Below are positions 13,009-27,839 of a DNA stretch of 64,000 nt, in pieces (the stretch's first letter is position 1; each line of letters begins with the position of its first letter). The position numbers and the translations under genes are program-made. The stretch lies in assembly GCA_946807835.1 (NCBI GenBank), contig OX327700.1, positions 28,246,001 through 28,310,000 on the forward strand, given 5' to 3'. The notes beneath the pieces are model-generated. The model was not told the origin of the DNA. It was given only the letters and a program-made list of their open reading frames with translations, and made no database searches. Origin of the DNA: Ailanthus altissimus (lineage: Eukaryota; Streptophyta; Magnoliopsida; Sapindales; Simaroubaceae).

Positions 13009-13640
13009 CTATGATAGGCCAAAATCACCCTTTACACACTAACCAGATTCGTTCATCTCAGTGCCTGCGTGATCAACAAAGAAACTGAATTAGAATAGAC
13101 ACCAAGTCGGTTGTCTACTAAATAAGTCAACAGGGTACAGCCAATGAAGACACTGAAAGACCAGCTCTTTGAGAAGATCTCGAACCATGGCCGAGCCGAA
13201 TATGAGAGATTGCCAAAAAACTTACCCGAGCAAATCGAACTTAGCCTCACACTTAGCCAAATCCACCGGTGAAGACATGTATAAGGAATATGCCAAGAAT
13301 ATGCTTAACGTATGTAGAAAGATACCTTGCATGTAAGAAGAAGATTAGCATAAGAATATTTGGCGTGTGACAGAAGCACGGCAGAAATAGAGTCAGAAAC
13401 ATGTTAGAAGAAGATCAGCAGAAAGATATATGGCGTGCGTCAAAAACACAACAAAAGGAGTATGCCCAGAAAGACCTCTGAAGACCAGTATTATATATAA
13501 AAAAAAGACGCAAAAGTAGAGGATGATGCCGAATAATGCTGAATGATGCCGAAAAAATAGAAGAACTAGACACAGAGAGAAAATTAATTTTTTCTTTTTT
13601 CTTTTAGCATTTTTGCTTAACCTTTTCACTAGTCTCCTGC
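13009..13640. other. Gene-free repeat-like region
   Basis: No supported gene. The minus-strand ORFs at 13053-13250 and 13393-13629 are low-complexity and lack recognisable motifs. This is probably the body of an old LTR ending in the Tat-like end described next. Confidence 0.35.
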
Positions 13641-13800
13641 CATAAAGACTCTTTCTGATTTAAGTATCAGAAAGTTTTTGTCGAAACTCACCCCTGCGAG
13701 ACCATCACGGTAGCTTCGCTTGTGTTTTTAAGATTTTATCGTAGCCAACGAGGAAGAAAAGACTTAGGCTTCCACAAGCAAGCCCAACTAAAATGAGGCC
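13641..13800 (+). repeat. Tat/Retand-like LTR 3' end (relic)
   Basis: The segment TTTCTGATTTAAGTATCAGA, followed by a run of T and a CCCCTGCGAG stretch, resembles a motif common near the 3' end of plant Tat/Retand LTRs (CTGACTTAAGCATCGGAG followed by TTTTTGCAGG). This is family knowledge matched by eye. No partner LTR was found in the window. Confidence 0.35.
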
Positions 13801-14130
13801 CTAAGTGTTGATTCTCACTAACAAAAAAATTCAAAATCCGTTGGCTTGAAGAATCATTTTTTTATCAACAATTATAAAAATTCATCTTAATTGGTTATAA
13901 TTTTAGGCTAAAAATACTGTAAAAAAATTGTCATTAAATTAAAAAAAATCATTCTACAAATCCAGTCCAAATATCCAATTCTCAAGCTCAAACAGAACTC
14001 ACAGAGAAGAATTAAACCAAATCGAAATGATTCTTAAAAGAGGAATTGATCGGTTCGGTAAACGTATAATCCTTAGCTTGCTCGCCGAAGCTCAAGCCTC
14101 CAGGCTTCATTTTACATTTAATACTTTATT

Positions 14131-14242
14131 ATTTATTAAGCCAAGCTTTAGCTTGGGAATTGGGTCGGCGCTTGTCTCAACCGTCTATTTTATTAAGTCA
14201 AGCTTTAAGCATGGGAATAGGCTCGGCGCTCGTCTCGACATT
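14131..14242. repeat. Two-copy tandem repeat, about 57 bp unit
   Basis: Units 14131-14186 and 14187-14242 share ATTAAG-CAAGCTTTA, GGGAAT, TCGGCGCT and GTCTC blocks in the same order. There is no coding meaning; the ORF across it (14027-14254) is fortuitous. Confidence 0.6.
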
Positions 14243-14770
14243 TTCTTGATATAAAAAAATTCATGTGATACCAAAAATACCCATACATGATATCTTATTA
14301 TATGTAATGATGTTACGTCCATTCTTTTAATTTGTAAAGTTTTTAGAACTATTTTGAGATTGAAATTGGTCTTGTTCTCTTTAAAATTAAGAACATCTTC
14401 TCCTCGATCTGACTACCGATCAAGCTTAGCAAGTATATGATAACAATTGGGGAGTTCGATCCAAACGTATAAATCCGGCAATGGGAAAATGTGATTGAAA
14501 AGTCGATGAAATATAGCCTTCAATATATATCTTGATTTTATGTTTATTCGTTGCTTATCAACTCTTATCCCAACCCATCTAACTTAAAGAGAAAGCTAAT
14601 CATAATATTTTCCCCTTATTTTAAAAAATAAAATAAAATTGTGCATTGTTTAAATTAGGGAGAAGAAAAGATGAAGTCAGAAAGTAATTGGTGGAGAGAA
14701 TATAAGTTCATTAAATTTACTTATTTTCTAGGCCAAGTAAAATTGTAATTATAAAAACTCTTAATAAAAT

Positions 14771-15125
14771 GTGGATGATTACAATATTATAACTCATTAC
14801 AATATCTACGTTTTAGAATGAGAGATTAAACTATCATCTCTAATAAATGGAGGATAAGGCGTGGATGATTAATATTACAACTCATTACAATATCTTCTTC
14901 TAAAGAGAAAGACTAAACTATCCTTTCAAATAAATTAAGGATAAAGTACGAATAATTATAATATTATTAACTCATTATAATATCTATTTAAAGAAGGACT
15001 AAATTATCGTCTCTAAATGGAGAATAAGACTTCGATGGTTATAATATTATAACTCATTATAATATCTATTTTATAGAAAGAGGGACTAAATTACTCTCTC
15101 TAATAAATGAAAGGATTAAACCATT
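14771..15125. repeat. Diverged minisatellite, four units of roughly 85-90 bp
   Basis: The block [TGGATGATTA]-CAATATTATAACTCATTA-CAATATCTA followed by AGAG-GACTAAA-TATC-TCTCTAATAAATGGAGGATAA recurs starting near 14771, 14861, 14946 and 15030. Spacing is about 90, 85 and 84 bp. Each unit is AT-rich and non-coding. Confidence 0.75.
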
Positions 15126-16129
15126 CTTTTGAAAATAAAGGACTCCAACCTAATTCAAGTCCAATACCTTGACAATGAATATTGGCATCAATTACTGGGT
15201 CACAAGAATAATTGGTTGTTTCACTCATATTTTACTAGGGTGCATTAAGTGATGGGGGTTTTAAGAGAAAGTAAAGGACTAGTTATAATACTACTCTTGT
15301 GTTGTTCATTGAATTTGGGCCTTTTCATGTGCCACTTCACCTAAGTTGTGTTGATTACATCTTACTTGAATAAAAATGGTTTACTCTTAGAAGTATATTT
15401 AGTAACTAGACTTTGAAATTTAATTTTAAATAGTCAAAAACAAAAATGAGGGCTTTCATTATTTTAGCCTAGCCTTTCATTTCTCATTATTTTAGTTTAA
15501 ATGGGGGGTTGTGAGGACAAAAATACCCTCATAGCCTCTAACAATTTCATTTTATATCAAACAAATATTATTAAGTGTTAAACGAATTTTAAACAAAACA
15601 AACAAATTAAACTAATTTTTGTGTATCTAAAATTAAAAAAATATTTAAAAAATAAGTTGATATTGAATTTAAATATTTAAGAAAAAGATAAAGTAAGTCG
15701 CTCATGACTTCTTCTTTTATAATTTTATTTTGAAGCTCATAGCTTATTATTTGATCATAAGTGTTTTTAATAGCATTTATTTAAATTATATAAGATGCAA
15801 AATATCACTTACATATAATGTAGTATATTACACTTGATTGAGTTCCGATTTTGTAAATTTTGTTGTTGAATAGAATAAAAAAAAATTAATTCTAGTGTAT
15901 TTATATAAGAAACTTAGAATTTTCAAATATATAAACCCAACAAGAGTTGTCAAGAATGGCCACATATACTTGACAAAAGCACCCATTAAGTGCTTTTGTC
16001 AAGCATTTAAAGCCATGCTCGACTAAAGTATTTATGTTATGAATTTTAAAAAATCCAAACTGTAAGAAATTTATTTATTTATTTTAATTATCTAATTTAG
16101 AAATTTTATTTATGGAACAGCTGCTTACA
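15126..16129. other. Gene-free intergenic stretch
   Basis: AT-rich sequence with no recognisable gene, RNA or element ends. A small inverted match occurs at 15970-16010 (CAAAAGCACC...AAGTGCTTTTG). Confidence 0.5.
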
Positions 16130-17640
16130 ATGAAAAATAGAAGAGTTCATCCAAAGGCATTAAGGAGTATAAAGGCAGCGAGAGCTTAAGTATTATGGTT
16201 CAATAAGATATTATATATGATCAACTTTGTGATACTGTATACGATGTCCTTAATTTTAATATAACTAAGTATACTTTAGAGATGAAGATATCTATACCAT
16301 TGACAATGACATGCACAAAATTAATGCGCACAAAAAATGATAGATGTGAAATTTTTGTTAGGTGTAAATAGAGGTCATGTGATCAAGCACAATGTATTTA
16401 CTGCTCCGTGCATTACAGTAAATGATAGAGTTCTGACACATCATCTAACAATAGCATAGAAGACTACTTTGTCAACTATACGGTCATTTGATTACTCCTA
16501 GTCATATTACAATGAAGACTTAAGTTGTAACTATTATAACAATGAACCAAATTTAATGATCTCAAAATAAATAAAGATGAGAATAATAAAGATAACGTTG
16601 ATACTAACAATTATATGGTAGATGAGCTAGATAATATAATAGAAGGGGAAGACAATGACAACTACAATGATTACTTACATAAAAAACATGGTCAAAGATG
16701 CTCTTATCTAAATGTCACACTTTAATCATTCATGACTACATTCTACTTGAGTTTTTACCTCTAAATTTACCATATAATTCTATATCTTCATTTGTATTGT
16801 CAAAACTAGCTCAGGTGAAATAAATGTTGAAAAATTATACAACTTTAAAAAAGACTTATACCTTTAGTTGAGATTCCATTCACTTAAAGAGAATTGGAGA
16901 TTTAAATTATCGAGGTTGACAAAATAGCATTTTGAGGCAATTACACTGATGAGATATGCAAGTGGCGCATTCATGCAACGACAACAATATAAAGAATACA
17001 CTTCATAGTAAAAAGATTTAACACAACTCATACTTGTTCTTTAGACTAATTAGAGCATGGCCAACGTTAAGCAAGTAGCCATGTAATTATTGAACACATC
17101 AAAGAAAAATTTTGAAACATTAAAAAGAATTACAAGCCGTCATCCAACATAAATTTGGTGTGTTTATATCATATCCATAAGCATATCGAGCTAAGAAAGT
17201 TGCATTCAGGTTATTGGTAGGAACTCCTGAGGATCCTTTTAGCTATTTTGATCATATTACTACATGTTAGAGAGTAAAAATCCCTGCATAATGGCTTATA
17301 TATAGATTAATACAAATAATCATTTTTTGCATTTTTTTTATGGCATTTAGGGTATGCATTCATGATTTTCAATTATTCATAAAGTCGGTGATAAGTGTTA
17401 ATGGCACTTTGTTAAAAGATATAAATTTTGATACATTGTTTGTTGTTATTTGCCAAGATGAAAATAATCAAATATTTCTACAATCATTTGGACTTGCAAA
17501 TTTTAAGAATAATGCATCATGGGAGTGGTTTTTCCATAAACTTTGTAGAGCTATAGAGAATGTGAGTAATTTAGTTGTCATATCTAATCAGCATGCAAGT
17601 GACTCGGCATAAGTGAATCTATTTAGATTATATTTCTTCG
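16130..17640 (+). pseudogene. MULE (MuDR-type) transposase relic
   Basis: This is a degenerate Mutator-like transposase. An Asp/Asn-rich N-terminal part can be read at about 16575-16720 (DNVDTNNYMVDELDN). The zinc-finger-like N-terminal domain leaves DEICKWRIHATTT at about 16950-16990. The core begins in the open frame 17340-17612 with VISVNGTLL, VVICQDENNQIF, SWEWFFHKLC and VVISNQHAS. In active family members the first and last of these motifs carry catalytic Asp (VDGT and ISDRH); here both are Asn, so the protein would be inactive. The frame also breaks in several places upstream. Terminal inverted repeats were not identified. Confidence 0.75.
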
Positions 17641-18420
17641 TCTAATGATTGAGCTTTGTCAACTTCTTCTACCAAAATCTTGTCAATGGATTCTACAATG
17701 CTTTTTGTAAAGAATGCAACAAAAATTGATATGCTACATTATCCCATAGATAATTAGTGAATTCATTCAAATGGTCAAACTACCTCAAATATAAATAGGT
17801 CCATGTACATGCATAGAACCTTGTCAAACAATACTTGTTCTTAGAAATAGTACAAGCTCAATTTAACATCTTCATCATCAATCTCATTAAAATATAATTT
17901 TATGAACTATCTATCCCATGAAATATTTACCCTTTAGGCGTTGGCCCAACTTTTTTCTTGACTTAATTTTATTCGAGTACGTTCCAAAATTTAACCTCAT
18001 CACTAGGCCAAAATTTACACAAGAAAATTGAATTTATTTCTTGAATATTAGAAACATATCTCATTTGAAAGTTCTGTAATAAGCACCTCTCAAATAAGAA
18101 TGTTGTGCACCAAAGTTCTGTAAAAGTTAAGGATTGATATTTAAGATTTTATTCATGCAAGTTTCTCTAGACATTGTATTCAAATGTTTTTTTTTTGGTT
18201 AACTTTGCTATTATTTTATTTGATTGCCAAAACTTACAACATGAAATTACAATTATTCATAAAAAAATAATTTAATTATATTAATATTATTTTTTTTTAC
18301 AAAAAACATAATTGAATAAAAATAAATAAAATAAATAAAATTTAAAAATTCAAATTACATAATCATAAAAAGTATTTAATATTTGGCGGGAACTAAGATG
18401 CACGATAATGCCCACATACA
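17641..18420. other. Gene-free region upstream of actin
   Basis: AT-rich, with homopolymer runs of T (18186, 18290). No gene or element ends are seen. It probably contains the distal actin promoter. Confidence 0.4.
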
Positions 18421-18432
18421 AAGCTGCTAAGC

Positions 18433-18442
18433 CTATAAAAGG
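18433..18442 (+). promoter_or_regulatory. Candidate actin TATA box (distal)
   Basis: CCTATAAAAGG lies about 480 bp upstream of the leader-intron donor at 18919. If used, the 5' untranslated exon would be about 450 bp, long for a plant actin. Confidence 0.35.
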
Positions 18443-18778
18443 CGTTGCAGGGGTTTAATAGTGCCCAGCGCCCACATTCGCGCTCAACAACATTTTCAAG
18501 CGGCTTTGGCTTTAGCATTTTGTCGAATTTTTGCTTAATTCTTTTTTTTTTTTTTGTTAAAAAACAAATACACCATCACAAACAGAAGACATGACGATTG
18601 ACAACGAAGGGGTAAATTCGTTTTTCCACGTCTTATTTGACAAAAGCTTCGTTCACTGCCGAGCTTTATTTTCGGGAGAATCGGATCACAAGTACACGCG
18701 TCTCTACAGACTTCAATCTAGAAAACAAAAAAAAAAAAGGAACGAACGGCCAGGATCAAGTACCGAAAACCGAGTTTC

Positions 18779-18785
18779 TATAAAG
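18779..18785 (+). promoter_or_regulatory. Candidate actin TATA box (proximal)
   Basis: TATAAAG lies about 135 bp upstream of the leader-intron donor. Transcription from about 18810 would give a leader exon of about 110 bp, closer to what is usual for plant actins. I prefer this one slightly; a mapped 5' end would decide. Confidence 0.35.
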
Positions 18786-18918
18786 CGAATTTCATTTGCA
18801 TTTGAGTTTCATTTGGACGTGGTTATAATTTCATTTATTCATTTTTGAACCTCAGGGCGCGCTGCCTGGGATCAGAGGCTCCTCTCCCTAGTTCTATCTT
18901 AATCCACGTTTTTTTAAG

Positions 18919-19790
18919 GTAATTTCTTTTTCCACATTGTTTTCATTTTAGCATTTAGCCTGTTTGGTTCGCCAGAAAATGTGAGAAAGGAAGAACACAA
19001 TTGAAAATTCCTGATACATATAGCTCATACGTATCTGTAATCTGTTTGATTACGTGAATTTAATTTTAGATGCGATCACCATCATTTGATTGTGTTGGAT
19101 TGGTGATGAATTTTGTGTAATTTATGTGTTTGGCTTTTGGCTTCATTGATGTAAGTTATTAACTTATATTTGTAATATTAATGTTCGACGGATGGATCTA
19201 GAAGATTCGTCTTACGTTTTTTTGATCGTCTTTGTTGCATGACTTGTGTATGGGAACGGAATTATTGAATTAATGGATTGTGTTTGTGTTTGAATCATTT
19301 CACTACAATGTGTAAAAAGGAGATATTTTCTTTATTTGATTCTTTTGGTAATTTGTAATTTCTATTTTTTTTTCTTTTAATGATCTTAAAATATTAAATA
19401 TAAAAGATCAAAATGCATTTTCTTTTAATGAAACATTTTGGTATGAAGGGAGCTTTGTGGATGTATGGATGGAGTCTAATGATTTTATTTTATGAAAGCA
19501 CTGTGGTTTCTGGTTTAATCACGTGCTTATGAATTGTGTTCTGTATCCATAAGAATGGGGAGCTTTTCATGTACCTAAGAGCATGTTCACTGTCATCGAA
19601 TGTGAACAGTTTTTTCATTCTGTACATGGAATAAGTTAAAAATTGTAGATCATACAATTCAAGAGTTGTTGAGTTTTGGTGGCTCATTGAATTTTGGAAT
19701 TCATTATTTCCCTCTAGATTCATTCTTTGCTTTCGTTTCATTAGTTTCTTTCTAATTTTTGTGTTCATGACTTATACCGGCTTGTGATAG
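18919..19790 (+). other. Predicted actin leader intron
   Basis: Donor AAG|GTAATTTC at 18918/18919 and acceptor GTGATAG|AAGATGG at 19790/19791, three bases before the actin start codon. Plant actin genes normally have one intron in the 5' leader that boosts expression. The intron is T-rich as expected. The acceptor choice is less certain than the donor. Confidence 0.55.
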
Positions 19791-19793
19791 AAG

Positions 19794-21929
<2,136 letters not shown>

Positions 21930-22290
21930 TTCTGTGGGACTGGATAGATGGAAGAAATGTTTATGCTTTTGGCAAAGCAATTGCAGCTCACTTGTTGCTA
22001 TTGTGCCTTCGTTTCACTTGGATTTCATGTCTAGTATTGTTCAAGCAATTACCTAAGAGAGCAGTAAACCGGATTGCGAAGAATTTCAAATTCTTTGATT
22101 ATTATTATTTTTTTCAACTACTGAACAGTTCTCGTTCAATGCTAAATTTGAAACTCATTCCATTTTCTTACTAATCCAAATTTATATGCTTTTACTTGGA
22201 TGGAAAATGTGATATGTTTTTATGTGTTTTTATTTTTTTAAGGGCTATTCCGATAATCATAGACTTTGGGAAGTTTGATTTCAATTTCCA

Positions 22291-22441
22291 TATCTGATTT
22301 AGCTTTAGTGATGATGATGAATTGATTTGAATTGTCTGGCATTTTTCCTTGGTGATTTTAATTTCCTTATCTGATTTAGCTTTAGTGATAATGATGCAAT
22401 TGATTTGAATTGTCTGGCATTTTTCCTTGGTGATTTTAAAT
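22291..22441. repeat. Tandem duplication, about 77 bp, downstream of actin
   Basis: TATCTGATTTAGCTTTAGTG, then GATGATGA/ATAATGATG, then AATTGATTTGAATTGTCTGG and CATTTTTCCTTGGTGATTTT, occurs twice in direct tandem (22291- and 22368-). The two copies are nearly identical, so the duplication is recent. Confidence 0.85.
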
Positions 22442-24201
22442 TTGGCTCAAGCTAATTTGTATTCGAAGCAAGAAAGCCGCTGTCGTCAACGTGGAAAAAA
22501 TCGAGAGAGAGTGAGTGACACGTCAATGGAGGTAATTAGGAAGACTGGTTTGTGATAACTAACTATAATAAATGATAATGTGGTCGCAAATAATTAATTG
22601 GAGAAATAAAATAGTAAAATTCGAAAAGTTATGCAAAGAATAGATAGAAAGCGAATAGAAATAAAATAGTGGGGTGAAAAAAAGTTAAGCAAAGAATAGG
22701 TGGAATGCGAATAAATTTATTTTGTAGTGTAACAAAAAAGTTGAGGTTGGAAAATTAAATATTGATCGTAAATAGTAATATGTATAGAATAATGAAAAAA
22801 TTAATATAAAAAAAATGAAAAGTAAAATAAAACGTGACATGTGACATCATAAGTGTCTATTAACAGCCCCATTTTATTTTTTCAATGGTCATTAACTACG
22901 CATGTTATTGTTGTCTCTCTTATCAATATCCCATTAGACACATTAAACGCTATTTTTTTTTACTGTTGATTAACTTATTTTGCTAATTTTGTTTTGTGGT
23001 TATAACCTATCAAGGCCACCACCTCAACTTTACTTTCATCATTGGCATTTGTCAATCACCATCTTTTCATTTGTGCTTCATTTTTTTTTTAAATTATTTT
23101 TTGTAGTTATATTCTTTATGTAAATTAAGTGTAAAATAATGTGTTAGAGTAAATTAAATATAAATTAATGTATTGATGAACGGTGATGATTGGTGATTAG
23201 TTAATAAGTGGAGTTGAATTTTTTCTTTATTTTTGCTTTTGCTTTTCTTTATAATTTTAAAGAATAAATGTAAAAAAAAAATTATTTCCTTTATTTTCTC
23301 GTTCTTGTTTTAACTGTTCAACTCTAAAGTGAAATTGGTAATAAAAAATATAGAGTTCCAAATAAATAAGATTGGACCAGACCAAAATGGTTGGGTTCAA
23401 TTTGATTTTTTTTATTTGATTTTATATGTGAAAACAAAAATTTTTAATTCGTTCAATTCTAAAAAAAATCAAATTGAATCGGGCCCATCTTACCGATTCG
23501 TGTAGATTTTAATAGACAAAATTATTATTTATCAAAATGATTTGATACATCCACCGGCTTTTCTAAGTATTTGGTCCATTAATAACGCGCTAAACAAAAG
23601 ACCCCAGTTACGATCTTCCAAGTTTAATAGATAAGAACCACGTTATGAACATTTTTTTTTTATTACATATGATGATCATGAATCACGAGCTTTTGAATTA
23701 TTCGCTCAAAGTAATAATTAATTCCTAAATTTCTCTCTCGTCTCTCTTTATGCAATTTTCATATTACATCCACGTCTAAATCAACAGAAAGGTCACAAGT
23801 TCCGTTTCGTAGAAACTAATAACATTAGGAGAAAAATACTCTCTAATTTAATTTAATCTTTACTTTTTTATAAATATTTAATTAATTTCTGTAGGAGTAA
23901 AAATGATCATTATAATAAAAATAATAACAAAAATAATCAAAACCGTTCCTAAAAGAATTAACGGAGTATTTATAAATAAAAAAAATAGAAGATTATAAAA
24001 AATATTTAAAGATTAAATTGATATATATCAATTAAATCAAAGATAAAACTGATATTTTTCTTTACGTTAACAAAAGTACCGAAAAAGTAAAAGAAAAATC
24101 TCTTACAAAATACGAACCCATAATAACCGGACTCCGGTGATCGTGTTTTTACTTCAGTGTCAAGGGAAACGGAGGTGCTGAGACCGACGCACAACGACTA
24201 G
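22442..24201. other. Gene-free stretch between actin and the U-box kinase relic
   Basis: Very AT-rich with many homopolymer runs. No gene, RNA or element ends are recognised. Confidence 0.45.
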
Positions 24202-24744
24202 ACCCGGGTGTTTAACCGGAGGGTGGTGGCGTTCCAGTTGCCAGAGATTGTTGAAGAGGAAGGTGGCGAGAAAGTTTACGTCGCCGTCGGGAAGTGTGTC
24301 GAGAAAGGCGTGGGCTTGCTCCATTGGACTCTTTAGAAGTTTGGAAGTGTCGGAGAGATTTGTATTCTTCATGTTCATCAACCTTCCCCTGTCATTCCCA
24401 CACTCTGTAATTATCTCTTTCTTGTTCTCTTTAAATACGTATTTGTTTGTTCTATAAGTTTTTTTGAAGTCATTTTTTAATGTGAAAACTTTTTCTTTTG
24501 GTTTCTAATGTGTCAAAAATGTAAATTCTGTTAATTGATGTTAGTTTTGGAAAGAATAGCCATTATTGGACAACATGTTTTTGAAGTGATGTTGTGAATT
24601 ATAGTGTGTTGTGTTATATTTTCAGTGGGGAAGCTGCCGGCGAGTAAAGCTAGTGCTGAGGTGGTATCTGCATTTAGAGCAGATGAAAGAGAAAAAATGA
24701 AGAAGCTTTTTGACAATTACTTGAGAATTTGTTTTGGGGCAAAA

Positions 24745-25447
24745 GTGACTCTTGATCTAATCCATTTTAGACTAATATGATCTAAATATGTATTTATAAC
24801 AAAATAGCATATAAAATCAAATGCAGAAAATTAAATATTGAAATCTAACCTCTGGCTATTGATGCTTAGTTTAGGCTGTAATGTCTAGTGAGTATTTGAA
24901 TTTTCTAAATCTTTAATAATCTCAAAATTGATGGTATGTTTAGAGAAAAAAAACGAGATTAATAGACTAAGGGGCTTTAATATACTATTTTCTATTTATT
25001 TATAAACATCTCCTCATCAAAGATGTTATGAGATCAGAATATGGACAATTAGAAAAGGTGGTTAATATCCCTAAAATGAAGGGGAATATTCGGACTACCC
25101 TTTGGACTAATTCAAATGTGAGAAAAAAATATCAGCATTCTCCCTTGGGTTCATATATTTCATTTGGTATGATATCCAAATTTTATTAATTTTTATAAGA
25201 AACAAAATACATGATTTACGATAATAAGTTCTTTAAAAACGAGTATTATCTTTTATATATTACAATGCATTATGTCTTTTAAATGTTAGCTCATATATGA
25301 TAACATAACTTAATAATAAACCTTATATTTATTTTAGATCCTACGTTAATGATTTCTCTCAAATAAATGAATATACATACAAATATTAGAAAACACCACA
25401 AATAAACAAGAGTTTCATTTAAATAACATTCGTCCAAACAACGAAAA
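24745..25447. other. Start of intron 2 and copia flank
   Basis: AT-rich, gene-free. It starts with the intron donor GTGACT at 24745 and runs into the copia relic. It may include that element's LTR, but no TG/CA pair was found. Confidence 0.35.
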
Positions 25448-27668
25448 TCACATAATAGAACTAAGTCTCATTTGGTCTACATGGTCTTTAAATCTCAATG
25501 ATGGCATTCCTTTTGTCAAATGACGAACAATTGTCAATTCAGTACTAGCGTGTTCAATGACCATTTTCTTCTCTTTGATATGATCTCTTATGATTAAATA
25601 CTTGATGTCGATGTGTTTACTTCGACTACCACTCTTATTATTTTTAGCTATAAAAACTGCAACTAAATTGTTGCAATATATCTTCAATGACGTAAAAAAT
25701 AAATCTGTAATTTTAAACCCAAATATGAAACTCTTCATCTATACACTATGTGAGATAGCTATAAAAACTATAACTAAATTGTTGCAATATATCTTCAATG
25801 ACATAAAAAATAAATCTGTAATTTTAAACTCAAATATGAAACTTTTCATCTATACACTATGTTAGATAGCCTCAAAATAAAAAAACTAACTCTGTCTCTA
25901 TAGTGGAAGTAGTAGTCAAAGTCTGCTTTGCACTCCTCCAAAATACAACTCCACTAAAAAATATAAAATCAAATCCGAATGTTGATTTCTGTGAATCAAT
26001 ATAGCCAACAAAGTCCAAATTCGAATAGGTAATCACCTCTAGAATATCAATCCGTCTATATATAAACATGTAATTCTTGTCCATTAAATGTACCTCATCA
26101 CTTTCTTTACAACTCTCTAGTGGTTTATCTCTGGATTATTTTGATATCTTCCCAACATTCTCATAGTAATTGCAATGTTAGGTCTTAGGCATACTTGAGC
26201 ATACATCAATCTTTCAATAGTATAATCTAATGGAATATTTTTTATTTGTTCCTTTTCAAGATTATTTTTCGAGTACTGGTCCAAATTGAATCTGTCAGCC
26301 TTCACAATAGGAGCTATACTTAGTGAACAATCTTTCATCCAAAATCTCTCTAAACTTTTATTGATATAAGTCTCTTGAGGTAGACCCAAAATATCTAAAA
26401 ATTTATTCTTATAAATCTTAATGCTAATGACATAAGATATATCACTCATATCCTTCATGTCAAAATTCTTAGAAAAATTATTTCATATTATATAGCAATC
26501 TCTTATCATTGGCTGCAAGAAAAATATCATCCACATATAAAACAAAGAAGCAGGTCTTATTCTTACTGATCTTTTGGTATATACATTAATTTATGATGTT
26601 CTTTATAAATCTAAATGAAAAGATGACATCATAAAATTTTAAATACCACTTATGGGAAGATTTTTTTCAATTCATATATGTATTTCTTGAGCTTAGACAC
26701 CAAATGCTTACCATCACTAAAAGAGAATCCTTCTATTTGTCTCATATAAACCTTCTCCTCTAAATCCCCATTGAGGAAAACTATATTCACATCCATTTAT
26801 TATAGTTCCAAATCAAAATAAGCAACTAATGCTATAATGACATGAAGGGAATCTCTCTTAGATATAGGAGAAAAATCTCCGTGTAATCTATTCCTTCCTT
26901 TTGAGTAAACTCCCTTAGTAATGAACTTTGTCTTATATCTCTCAATATTGTCCAATGGGTCTTTCTTTGTCTTAAAGACCCATTTAAATTTTATGGATTT
27001 TAAACCATTACGCAACTCAACAAGATTCCAGACTCTATTAGATGTCATAGAATTTATCTCTTGTTTCATAACATTGTATCATAATTTGATTCTTTGCAAC
27101 TCATAGTTTATGAACAATTTAAGGATCATTTTCGACTGAAATGCTATAATCAAATTCTTGCAAATATATAATATAATCACTAAGAATTATTGCCTTTGAT
27201 ATTCTAGTAGAACTTTTAATGTTTTACCAACATTCTTCTAAGGAGCATGTTGTTCAACCAGTTGCTCATAATTTCTGACAATTTTTGAACAACTTAATCT
27301 ACCAAATTGTTATTAGTAGCATGTGAAATTTCAACGGTTAGTTGCTCAACACTTGTTTGAACTTGAGGGATGTTATGAATGATAATCAATTTTTTACTTG
27401 AGGTGGAAGATTAAATATCAAAATGATATTTCTCAAAACTATATTCTAGGATTGATCGTTCACACTGATTAAGTCATTCTAAAAAAAAATTTATATTTCT
27501 TGATTCCACAATCCTAATACTATGAGATGGATAGTAAAATATGTACCCTTTAATCCTTTCATCATATCTTATGAAATATACACTTATGGCCCTTAGGTCC
27601 AGATTCTTTTTTTGTAGATTATAAACTCTCACTTCAGACAAACATCCTTGAACGTGTATATGTTGCAA
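25448..27668 (-). pseudogene. Ty1/copia pol relic (intron 2 of the U-box kinase gene)
   Basis: Read right to left: the integrase C-terminal tail (27474-27668; SEVRVYNLQKKNLDLRAIS, then a GYFIGY-like YFIRY segment); the start of reverse transcriptase (26800-27069; NRVWNLVELRNGLKSI, FKWVFKTKKDP); the RT tail with the LPQETYI segment (26117-26458); and RNase H (25872-26084; VITYSNLDFVGYIDSQKST). Many stops and frame changes. Gag, protease and the integrase core are missing. Its LTRs are not recognised, so the boundaries are only those of visible homology. Confidence 0.8.
25646..25866. repeat. Tandem duplication, about 110 bp, in the copia relic
   Basis: AACTAAATTGTTGCAATATA through TTCATCTATACACTATGT is present twice in direct tandem (25646-25755 and 25756-25866), with about five differences. 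Confidence 0.85.
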
Positions 27669-27839
27669 ATTAGATTTCTAACCTTTCCATAATTCTCTTC
27701 ATTTGGCTTTTAGTTTTTACTTCAAATTTTCTCATTGTTTTTGGACTTCCAATCATGTTCAACTTTATTCTCTTTTTTCAAATAAAGACCAACTGGTCTT
27801 GTCCTATTTTGAAGTTGAAAACTGAATCTAAAAATAGAG

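Noticed and set aside
11496..13629. Several ORFs of 65-78 aa
   Set aside because: No domain, unusual composition, and they overlap repeat-like sequence and the TRIM region.
18591..18848. 85-aa ORF upstream of actin
   Set aside because: It overlaps the predicted promoter and leader of actin, has no domain, and its composition matches random reading of leader sequence.
24160..24381. 73-aa minus-strand ORF
   Set aside because: It is the antisense of exon 1 of the U-box kinase gene, whose plus-strand motifs (VYVAVGK, ICILHVHQPS) are clear.
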